A stretch of DNA of 11,983 nt from RGIG6353 sp964650465 (lineage in GTDB: Bacteria > Bacillota > Clostridia > Oscillospirales > SIG627): positions 1-11,983 of the forward strand of contig CAZYTA010000063.1 of the NCBI GenBank assembly GCA_964650465.1. The letters run 5' to 3'. Both the position numbers and the translations under genes were made by a program. The notes below the pieces were generated by a model. That model was not told where the DNA came from. It worked only from the letters and a program-made list of their open reading frames with translations, and ran no database searches. Shown here one piece after another: positions 1 through 4,467 of the stretch. Positions within the stretch are counted from its first letter, which is position 1. Each line of letters opens with the position of its first letter.

Positions 1-1
1 T

Positions 2-67
2 TATAACTACATCGGTATTCTTCCCGCCAATTTACTCTATGACATTCAAAAGGGAAAAACGGCATGA
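2..67 (+). CDS. Possible 3' end of an upstream gene (partial)
   Basis: The reading frame beginning at base 2 is open for 21 codons and stops at TGA 65-67. It encodes a tail ending in ILPANLLYDIQKGKTA, which looks protein-like but which I do not recognise. The stop lies in the 5' arm of a terminator-like hairpin (52-86). A second plus-strand frame (from base 3) is also open to about base 140 but runs straight through that hairpin, so it is less likely to be coding. With only 22 codons visible no function can be given, and the coding call itself is a guess. Confidence 0.25.
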   Translation, partial: YNYIGILPANLLYDIQKGKTA

Positions 68-86
68 CGAATCATGCCGTTTACCC
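52..86. terminator. Intrinsic terminator-like hairpin at left edge
   Basis: An 11-bp perfect stem (57-67 with 72-82, core ACGGCATGA) closes a CGAA tetraloop and is extended by GGG/CCC at 52-54 and 84-86. The plus strand has only TTT after the GC core. The minus strand has five T, so the U-tract is better for leftward transcription. It probably ends the gene left of the window. Bases 87-189 hold no recognisable gene; the only structure seen is a 6-bp inverted repeat, TACCTG/CAGGTA, at 129-134 and 143-148. Confidence 0.55.
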
Positions 87-189
87 AAAACTTATTATAC
101 TGTCTTATTGGAACACACCCTCTTGGCGTACCTGCGATAAATCAGGTAGAACGGAAAAGACATGTTCAGTTTTGAGCATTTCTTTTTTC

Positions 190-218
190 TTGCAATTAAT
201 ATTCATTTGTGGTATAAT
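190..218 (+). promoter_or_regulatory. Distal sigma-A type promoter upstream of XRE gene
   Basis: TTGCAA (190-195), a 17-base spacer and TATAAT (213-218) preceded by a TGn extension (210-212) make a good housekeeping promoter. A transcript from here would start near 225, inside a small inverted repeat (CTTTGA/TCAAAG, 221-226 and 230-235), and run about 115 bases before the XRE start codon. Confidence 0.6.
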
Positions 219-267
219 GTCTTTGAAAATCAAAGCTATACTATACCTTGCATCAACAAACACTTCG

Positions 268-295
268 TGGAAATATTTTTAAAATTTGGTATAAT
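268..295 (+). promoter_or_regulatory. Proximal extended -10 promoter of XRE gene
   Basis: TATAAT at 290-295 is preceded by TG and one base (287-289), an extended -10 box that can work with a poor -35. The best -35 candidate is TGGAAA (268-273) at 16 bases. The predicted start near 302 falls at the edge of the palindrome 303-316. The -10 context (TTTGGTATAAT) resembles that of the distal promoter (TTTGTGGTATAAT). Confidence 0.5.
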
Positions 296-302
296 AAAAT
301 CA

Positions 303-316
303 CAAAAGCGCTTTTG
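303..316. promoter_or_regulatory. 14-bp perfect palindrome, candidate operator
   Basis: CAAAAGCGCTTTTG is a perfect dyad located right at the predicted start site of the proximal promoter and 11 bases before the ribosome binding site (GGAGGA, 327-332). Dimeric XRE regulators often bind dyads over their own promoters, so this is a candidate self-regulation site. That role is inference from position and symmetry. Confidence 0.4.
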
Positions 317-339
317 AATACTTTTCGGAGGACAATATT

Positions 340-1431
340 ATGTCTATTGGTTCAACCATCAAACGTCTGCGTCGCGATAAGGATATTACTCAGGAACAGC
401 TTGCCGAATATCTTGGAATTACCTCGCGCGCAATCTCTCAATGGGAGTGCGACCGCACCGCCCCAGACATTTCACAACTTCCCGCTCTATGCCATATACT
501 TGACGTTTCATCCGATGTTCTACTCGGAATTGATATCGAGAAGACTAACGAAGAGATCAAAAAATATTTGACCGAAGCAGCCGAATTGGGATATCAAGGT
601 AAAGGTTCAGAACGCACTGCACTTCTCCGTGAAGCAAACAAAAGATTTCCGCGTGATTATAAAATTATGAAGAGCCTTGCAGATTCGATTGTATGTGAAT
701 ACTCTCGAAAGGGCATCAAGGAATACGATGAGGTATTTGATCTTTGCAATCGAATTCTTGCGGAGTGTACTGATAGTAACGTTCGATATGAAGCTATCGA
801 TACGCTGGGAACTGCTTACGGATATGCAGGTAAAAAAGACGAAATGCTAAAGCTTGCCGAGGAAATGCCTCGTGCCCACTTTTCGTACGAAAACTTCATG
901 ATGTACCGTTGGAAAGGTGATGCTGATTTTGAAGAATTTCAGGGCTATTTATCATTTTTGATCAATCATACTGCTGAAATGATTGAACTTGCAGTTGGTC
1001 AAAGACACGATAACGGAGAGTTTATTTATCCTCTTGAAGATAGAATTCATTTGTGGAAAACAGAAATAAGCTTTCTTGAATTGCTTTTCCCCGACGGTGA
1101 TTATCAAATCAAAGCCCAGCTTGGTGAAGTTGCTTGTAGTTTTCTGTGTACCGCTTATCTGAGAAAGCAGAACTATGAAGAAGCGTGGAACTGGTTGGAA
1201 AAAGGCGCGAGTTTTGCTATCCATATGGACACATATGATTTTGACGCGCCACACACCTCGCCAATTCTTCGTGGCTACTCAAGTGGCGGATGGATTATGG
1301 AGGCAGATGGCAACCGTTCGCAAGCTATGCTTGAGTGGTTGACAAAAGATGATGAAGCTGCAGTTTTAAATTCCGATGCTCGTTATGAAGTGCTTATTGA
1401 GCGATTGAAAAAAGTTGCAAAAAAGCCTTAA
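340..1431 (+). CDS. XRE-family regulator with long helical C-terminal region
   Basis: A 363-residue protein. Residues 5-62 form a Cro/CI-type helix-turn-helix domain (IKRLRRDKDITQEQLAEYL, then GITSRAISQWE as turn and recognition helix), followed by the usual ILDVSSDVLLG end of the domain. The remaining 300 residues are predicted mostly helical, with many aromatic and acidic residues. They resemble the TPR-like sensor regions of Firmicutes XRE regulators, although no clean TPR consensus can be read by eye. No membrane segment is visible, so it is cytosolic. The start is supported by GGAGGA at 327-332 with a 7-base gap. Target genes and ligand are unknown. It stands alone between hairpin-rich DNA and the window edge, and may autoregulate through the 303-316 palindrome. 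In some Firmicutes, regulators of this general shape sense peptides, but nothing here shows that. Confidence 0.85.
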   Translation: MSIGSTIKRLRRDKDITQEQLAEYLGITSRAISQWECDRTAPDISQLPALCHILDVSSDVLLGIDIEKTNEEIKKYLTEAAELGYQGKGSERTALLREANKRFPRDYKIMKSLADSIVCEYSRKGIKEYDEVFDLCNRILAECTDSNVRYEAIDTLGTAYGYAGKKDEMLKLAEEMPRAHFSYENFMMYRWKGDADFEEFQGYLSFLINHTAEMIELAVGQRHDNGEFIYPLEDRIHLWKTEISFLELLFPDGDYQIKAQLGEVACSFLCTAYLRKQNYEEAWNWLEKGASFAIHMDTYDFDAPHTSPILRGYSSGGWIMEADGNRSQAMLEWLTKDDEAAVLNSDARYEVLIERLKKVAKKP

Positions 1432-1445
1432 TTATTTGCCCCGCC

Positions 1446-1740
1446 TCGCACAGGGCTTTGCTTTTGTACCCACCAAAGCAGTGCCTGTCGGGAAAATGAC
1501 AGACTTGTGAGCGCGTAGAATATGCCTTCCCCAGTGGGGGGAGGCTATATCACCGCCCGACAATACACCTATAGGTGTAACACACTATACCTTGCAGGGC
1601 AAGGAGTGTGAAAAGGAGCACGAACAAATCGTCCGTACTCCTTTTGTTTGTCGGCAGGTAAAACCTGCTTTATGGAAGGCGCCCCTTGGGTGTCTTTTTT
1701 GGGCACTAACGGTCAATTTTAGTACGACCGAAAAAGCGGT
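1446..1740. repeat. Chain of consecutive hairpins in the XRE/four-helix-bundle gap
   Basis: The 341-base gap 1432-1772 holds no convincing gene. It has a dense run of inverted repeats: (a) ACAGG..CCTGT enclosing TTGCTTT/AAAGCAG, 1450-1488; (b) GCCTTCCCC against GGGGGAGGC, 1524-1545; (c) the perfect palindrome ACACCTATAGGTGT, 1565-1578; (d) CACACT+CCTTGC against GCAAGG+AGTGTG, 1581-1610, with a 3-base bulge and a 3-base loop; (e) AAAAGGAG+ACG against CGT+CTCCTTTT, 1611-1645; (f) GCAGG/CCTGC, 1654-1668; (g) a terminator, 1678-1700; (h) CGGTC/GACCG, 1710-1730, which competes with ACCG/CGGT, 1727-1740. A last 8-bp pair, CAGATAAG/CTTATCTG (1752-1783), overlaps the stop of the next gene. This could be a dispersed repeat element or a structured RNA. 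Confidence 0.6.
1678..1700 (+). terminator. Intrinsic terminator in the hairpin chain
   Basis: GGCGCCC (1678-1684) pairs with GGGTGTC (1688-1694), including two G-U pairs, across a CTT loop, and six T follow (1695-1700). It would stop plus-strand transcription leaving the XRE gene or any RNA made from the hairpin chain. The hairpin at 1611-1645, followed by TTTTGTTTGT, is a weaker alternative. Confidence 0.6.
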
Positions 1741-1772
1741 GCATTTTCCAACAGATAAGCTTCAGAGCGAAT

Positions 1773-2117
1773 TTACTTATCTGCATTTTTCTTTGCGGTA
1801 TTAATGGACGAGATAAGCATTTTGCGAATGACTCCACAACTATGCATGAGATTTGATACATCAGATAATATTTCCGCTCTATGCATAAGTTCAAGCCAAT
1901 ATTCCGTTTCATAACATTCTTTCAATGATATTTGAAGTTTTGATATAAAGTCCGGTTTACTATGGGCATATTTCGCCTCTCTGATGTTAGCACCTATACT
2001 GGTTGCACTTCGTTCTAATTGGTTAATAAGAGAATAATGCCCCTTGATACTATCGGTTATTTTTAATATTTCTACAGCAAAGTCCACAGATAATTCTGCT
2101 AATTTGTTTTCAGCCAT
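1773..2117 (-). CDS. Four-helix-bundle protein, 23S rRNA IVS-protein (S23) family
   Basis: A 114-residue protein with the family signature of the 23S rRNA intervening-sequence protein / four-helix-bundle group (Pfam PF05635 type). The signature is an SATSIGANIREA turn near residue 40, followed by DFISKLQISLKECYETEYWL. Length is typical and there is no signal peptide or membrane segment. Members were first seen inside IVS elements of 23S rRNA genes. Free-standing copies are widespread in Bacteroidetes and Firmicutes with no settled function, and the fold is shared with Avd of diversity-generating retroelements. The start is taken at ATG 2117 because GAGGTG sits 6 bases upstream; a GTG at 2126 would put that site inside the coding region. 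It has its own promoter (2142-2170), converges on the XRE gene, and is flanked by a hairpin array on each side, which is unusual. No 23S rRNA or reverse transcriptase is nearby. Confidence 0.88.
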   Translation of the reverse strand: MAENKLAELSVDFAVEILKITDSIKGHYSLINQLERSATSIGANIREAKYAHSKPDFISKLQISLKECYETEYWLELMHRAEILSDVSNLMHSCGVIRKMLISSINTAKKNADK

Positions 2118-2141
2118 TTGCAACACCTCATTTCATCAACA

Positions 2142-2170
2142 ATTATATCATAAAACTACAAATGCTTCAA
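2142..2170 (-). promoter_or_regulatory. Promoter of the four-helix-bundle gene
   Basis: On the minus strand, TTGAAG (2170-2165) and TATAAT (2147-2142) are 17 bases apart. The predicted start is near 2135, leaving a leader of about 18 bases with a GAGGTG ribosome binding site. The -35 box ends only 3 bases before the first linker of the hairpin array, so the array lies directly upstream of the promoter. Confidence 0.65.
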
Positions 2171-2172
2171 TA

Positions 2173-2342
2173 AATGAAATCGCTCGTTTCACTCACGATG
2201 AAATCCAAACAAGTTTGGATGAAATCAAAGTCTTGCGACTTTGATGAAATTAAATCCGTCTTATAACCGCCACAGGCGATTTCATCTGCAAAACAGATTT
2301 CATCCACGCAAGTGGATTTCTTCCGTCTCAAGACGGATTTAA
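2173..2342. repeat. Array of short hairpins with constant 9-base linkers
   Basis: The linker GATGAAATC or a one-base variant occurs at 2173, 2197, 2218 and 2243. Its reverse complement GATTTCATC occurs at 2278 and 2296, and a one-base variant at 2315. Between linkers are stems of different sequence: ATCCAAAC/GTTTGGAT (2203-2220), ATCAAAGTC/GACTTTGAT (2224-2245), CGCC/GGCG (2268-2278), ATCTG/CAGAT (2284-2298), ATCCAC/GTGGAT with a GCAA loop (2302-2317) and TCCGTCT/AGACGGA (2322-2337). The first unit (2179-2199) pairs poorly. Each stem partly overlaps its linkers. A minus-strand open frame across 2167-2358 translates these repeats and is not a convincing gene. Confidence 0.75.
2250..2342. repeat. 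Perfect 13-bp inverted repeat enclosing three hairpins
   Basis: TTAAATCCGTCTT (2250-2262) is the exact reverse complement of AAGACGGATTTAA (2330-2342). Pairing the two arms closes a branched fold holding the stems at 2268-2278, 2284-2298 and 2302-2317. The right arm can instead pair locally as the 2322-2337 hairpin, so two folds compete. Whether this acts as DNA (cruciform) or RNA is unknown. Confidence 0.7.
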
Positions 2343-2345
2343 CTG

Positions 2346-2383
2346 AAAAAACCGCCAATCTGTATCAAGATTGACGGTTTTTT
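2346..2383 (-). terminator. Terminator downstream of tRNA-Leu
   Basis: A 16-position stem pairs 2346-2361 with 2368-2383 around a short loop, with six A and six T at the ends. The one imperfect pair (2355 with 2374) is C-A on the plus strand but a G-U wobble on the minus strand. The hairpin therefore folds best in a leftward transcript leaving the tRNA, one base after its CCA end. Confidence 0.8.
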
Positions 2384-2384
2384 C

Positions 2385-2467
2385 TGGTGCGAGAGACGGG
2401 ACTTGAACCCGTACGGATAACCACACGCCCCTCAAACGTGCGCGTCTGCCAATTTCGCCACTCTCGC
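2385..2467 (-). tRNA. tRNA-Leu (anticodon GAG)
   Basis: An 83-base class II tRNA. The acceptor stem is GCGAGAG/CTCTCGC with discriminator A and an encoded CCA (2387-2385). The anticodon stem CACGT/GCGTG surrounds the loop TTGAGGG, giving anticodon GAG for CUC/CUU codons. The long variable arm and A73 fit leucine rather than serine. The T-arm is ACGGG-TTCAAGT-CCCGT. A good promoter lies upstream and a terminator directly downstream, so it is probably a single-gene unit. A plus-strand open frame over 2387-2575 is only the shadow of this tRNA. No second copy of its 3' end, as an integration would leave, is visible in the window. Confidence 0.95.
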
Positions 2468-2498
2468 ATATCATCGGGTATTCCCGACAACATTGACT

Positions 2499-2526
2499 AT
2501 TATACTCATATTTACAAAAAAGTCAA
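2499..2526 (-). promoter_or_regulatory. Promoter of tRNA-Leu
   Basis: On the minus strand, TTGACT (2526-2521), a 16-base spacer and a perfect TATAAT (2504-2499) give a start near 2492. The 5' leader of about 25 bases contains a small hairpin, TCGGG/CCCGA (2474-2487), before the mature tRNA end. Confidence 0.8.
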
Positions 2527-2579
2527 TACCTTTTCAAAAAAATATTTAAGAAATTTGTGTTTAAATATCGATTAAGATA

Positions 2580-2608
2580 TTGAAAAATAAATGAAAATGT
2601 TATATAAT
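2580..2608 (+). promoter_or_regulatory. Promoter of the COG2426-metK unit
   Basis: TTGAAA (2580-2585), a 17-base spacer and TATAAT (2603-2608) form a strong housekeeping promoter. The predicted start is near 2615, about 140 bases before the first start codon. Confidence 0.75.
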
Positions 2609-2614
2609 ATATAA

Positions 2615-2754
2615 AAATTGTCTTTCGGCTTTTTTGAAAGTGTTATTCACTCGATATATACGGCGGCAATATGTCGGCAATTCTCGGGTATTATGCATTT
2701 TATCAAATTTCATAATACACCTCAAGGCAATACTCAATTTTCGGAGGAATCACT
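2615..2754 (+). other. Long 5' leader of the COG2426-metK unit
   Basis: The leader has a short hairpin, CTTTC/GAAAG, near its start (about 2623-2641), two copies of CGGCAAT (2664-2670 and 2675-2681), and an 8-bp stem, GTATTATG (2688-2695) with CATAATAC (2711-2718). The ribosome binding site GGAGG is at 2743-2747. I cannot match it to the SAM-I, M-box or other common riboswitch cores, and no intrinsic terminator is visible. It could be a regulatory leader of unknown type or simply an untranslated region. Confidence 0.35.
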
Positions 2755-3237
2755 ATGTCACGTTTGAACGCTTTTCTGCTGACTTTTTTTATTTCTATGC
2801 TTCCAATAGTTGAGCTGAGAGGTTCCATTCCTTTTGCAGCCACAATTGATACCTTTCCAAGAATTACCTTTTTGGAGGCGTATCCCGTTGCGCTCATAGG
2901 AAACATGGTACCTGTTCCGTTCATAATTCTCTTTTTTAACTTTTTCTTAAAATATTTTCGCAATATGAAGTTTATCGGTCCAATCTTCACCAAGGTTCAC
3001 GATAAAGCTGTGAAGCATGCTGATAAGATTCAAAAATATGCATCATGGGGACTTTACATCTTTGTGGCAATTCCCTGCCCCGGCACGGGTGCATGGACAG
3101 GTGCTGTTATAGCTTCAGTCCTCGAAATGAAGCTCAAAAAAGCATTCCCCGTAATCTTTTTTGGCGTTATGACAAGCGGCCTTATAATGGGATTTTTATC
3201 ATATGGCTTGCTTGATATTATCAAAGCTTTGTTTTAA
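2755..3237 (+). CDS. COG2426 / small multidrug export family membrane protein
   Basis: A 160-residue integral membrane protein of the family often named small multidrug export protein (Pfam PF06695). Two hallmark segments are present: ELRGSIP at 20-26 and PCPGTGAWTG at 107-116, both re-entrant-looking Gly/Pro motifs at membrane edges. Hydrophobic stretches lie roughly at 6-19, 42-66, 98-122 and 130-157, with a basic, helical cytosolic stretch at 67-95 (KVHDKAVKHADKIQKYA). The transport role is by family name only; the substrate is not established. GGAGG at 2743-2747 with a 7-base gap supports the start. metK follows after 33 bases without a terminator, so the two genes are probably one transcript from the promoter at 2580-2608. 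Confidence 0.85.
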   Translation: MSRLNAFLLTFFISMLPIVELRGSIPFAATIDTFPRITFLEAYPVALIGNMVPVPFIILFFNFFLKYFRNMKFIGPIFTKVHDKAVKHADKIQKYASWGLYIFVAIPCPGTGAWTGAVIASVLEMKLKKAFPVIFFGVMTSGLIMGFLSYGLLDIIKALF

Positions 3238-3270
3238 AACATAATGACTTTAATAAATTAGGAGTATAAA

Positions 3271-4407
3271 ATGGCTAAATACTTATTTACTTCAGAATCG
3301 GTAACAGAAGGACATCCCGATAAAATATGCGACCAAATCTCAGATGCCGTTCTTGACCACATCCTTTCTCAGGACAGCACTGCGCGTGTAGCTTGTGAAA
3401 CAGCTACAACCACAGGACTTGTTGTAGTGATGGGTGAAATTACTACAAGCGCATCTGTTGATGTTCAGAGTCTCGTAAGAGAAACTATCCGTGGTATTGG
3501 TTATGACAGAGCAAAATACGGCTTTGACTGTGATACCTGTGCTGTAATCAACTCAATCCATGAGCAGTCACCCGATATTGCTATGGGTGTCAACGTTGAC
3601 GGTGCCGGTGACCAGGGTATGATGTTCGGCTATGCTTGCGACGAAACGCCCGAACTCATGCCGTTACCTATCTCACTTGCTCACAAGATGGCAAAACAGC
3701 TCACTGCTGTAAGAAAGAACGGAGAGCTCGATTACTTGCGTCCCGACGGAAAAACACAGGTAACTGTAGAATACGACAACGGACGCCCTGTTCGTATAGA
3801 TACTGTTGTGCTTTCCTCGCAGCATTCTGCAGATGTAGACATTGCCCGCCTCAGAGCTGAAATTACAGAAAAGGTTATCAAGCCCACCATTCCCGAACAG
3901 CTTTTTGATGAAAACACAAAGATATTCATTAACCCCACAGGAAGATTTGTCATCGGAGGTCCCTGCGGCGATACAGGTTTGACGGGAAGAAAAATCATAA
4001 TTGATACATACGGCGGTTATTCAAGACACGGCGGCGGAGCATTTTCGGGAAAAGACCCCACAAAGGTTGACCGTTCAGCGGCTTATGCAGCAAGATACCT
4101 TGCAAAGAATGTAGTAGCGGCAAAGCTAGCATCGAAATGCGAAATACAGATTGCATATGCGATAGGTATTGCAGACCCCGTATCGGTTATGGTTGACACC
4201 TTCGGCACAGGTGTTGTAAGCGATGCCGACATCAGCCGTGCACTTACAGATACAGTTGACCTTAAGCCCTCATCTATCATCAACAGACTCGACCTCAGAA
4301 CGCCTATATACAAACAGCTTGCGGCATACGGACATATGGGACGTGAGGATCTTGGTGTCAGATGGGAAAACACAGACATTGCAGGCACACTCGCCTCAAA
4401 GATATAA
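3271..4407 (+). CDS. metK: S-adenosylmethionine synthetase (methionine adenosyltransferase)
   Basis: MetK makes S-adenosylmethionine, phosphate and pyrophosphate from methionine and ATP in the cytosol, as a tetramer using Mg and K ions. At 378 residues it is close to the usual 380-400. The N-terminal motif SESVTEGHPDKICDQISDA (8-26) contains the catalytic-loop His15 and metal ligand Asp17. GAGDQG is at 111-116, GGPCGDTGLTGRK at 229-241 and the P-loop-like GGGAFSGKD at 254-262. AGGAG (3260-3264) with a 6-base gap supports the start. It is downstream of the COG2426 gene in the same probable transcript and is followed by a terminator at 4417-4449. No SAM riboswitch is recognisable upstream, although many Firmicutes metK genes carry one. 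The gene is intact, with no missing key residue seen. Confidence 0.97.
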   Translation: MAKYLFTSESVTEGHPDKICDQISDAVLDHILSQDSTARVACETATTTGLVVVMGEITTSASVDVQSLVRETIRGIGYDRAKYGFDCDTCAVINSIHEQSPDIAMGVNVDGAGDQGMMFGYACDETPELMPLPISLAHKMAKQLTAVRKNGELDYLRPDGKTQVTVEYDNGRPVRIDTVVLSSQHSADVDIARLRAEITEKVIKPTIPEQLFDENTKIFINPTGRFVIGGPCGDTGLTGRKIIIDTYGGYSRHGGGAFSGKDPTKVDRSAAYAARYLAKNVVAAKLASKCEIQIAYAIGIADPVSVMVDTFGTGVVSDADISRALTDTVDLKPSSIINRLDLRTPIYKQLAAYGHMGREDLGVRWENTDIAGTLASKI

Positions 4408-4408
4408 T
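4379..4408 (+). promoter_or_regulatory. Possible recD2 promoter inside the metK end
   Basis: TTGCAG (4379-4384), an 18-base spacer and TATAAT (4403-4408, overlapping the metK stop) could start a transcript near 4415. Such an RNA would begin almost exactly with the 4417-4446 hairpin, acting as a 5' stem-loop rather than a terminator. TATAAT arises easily in AT-rich DNA, so this is tentative. Confidence 0.35.
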
Positions 4409-4416
4409 TATAATTC

Positions 4417-4449
4417 AGCGAGAAAATGTGCATTCATTTTCTCGCTTTT
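4417..4449 (+). terminator. Intrinsic terminator after metK
   Basis: AGCGAGAAAATG (4417-4428) pairs perfectly with CATTTTCTCGCT (4435-4446) around a 6-base loop, and the T of the last pair begins a TTTT run (4446-4449). The hairpin starts 10 bases after the metK stop. The ATG at 4426 that opens the longest recD2 frame lies within its 5' arm. Confidence 0.75.
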
Positions 4450-4454
4450 AGATT

Positions 4455-4460
4455 GGTGGT
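4455..4460 (+). promoter_or_regulatory. Ribosome binding site deciding the recD2 start
   Basis: GGTGGT differs from GGAGGT by one base and lies 7 bases before GTG 4468. It is the only reasonable site here: the upstream ATG at 4426 has none and sits in a terminator stem. Confidence 0.5.
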
Positions 4461-4467
4461 AATCTTG

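Noticed and set aside
64..282. Plus-strand open frame of 72 codons before the XRE gene
   Set aside because: It starts inside a terminator hairpin, runs through a promoter, and its translation shows no recognisable protein character.
1592..1804. Plus-strand open frame of 70 codons in the hairpin chain
   Set aside because: It crosses several hairpins and a terminator, overlaps the end of the four-helix-bundle gene on the other strand, and has no protein-like pattern.
1773..2117. Avd subunit of a diversity-generating retroelement
   Set aside because: The fold family is related, but there is no reverse transcriptase, template repeat or variable repeat in the window.
2173..2342. CRISPR array
   Set aside because: The constant part is only 9 bases, the variable parts are short palindromes, the constant part reverses orientation, and no cas gene is present.
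2167..2358. Minus-strand open frame rich in D, F, I and S residues across the hairpin array
   Set aside because: It only translates the repeated linkers and stems. It has no convincing ribosome binding site and contains no known domain.
1773..2467. Integrated island using tRNA-Leu as attachment site
   Set aside because: No integrase is present and no duplicate of the tRNA 3' end is found in the window. The tRNA keeps its own terminator directly downstream.
2387..2575. Plus-strand open frame of 62 codons starting MRETGLEPVRITTRP
   Set aside because: It is the antisense shadow of tRNA-Leu(GAG) and its promoter, a common false gene call.
3732..3998. Minus-strand open frames inside metK, recD2, typA, ispDF and mgtE
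   Set aside because: They are shadows of well-supported coding genes on the other strand and show no domain or ribosome binding site of their own.
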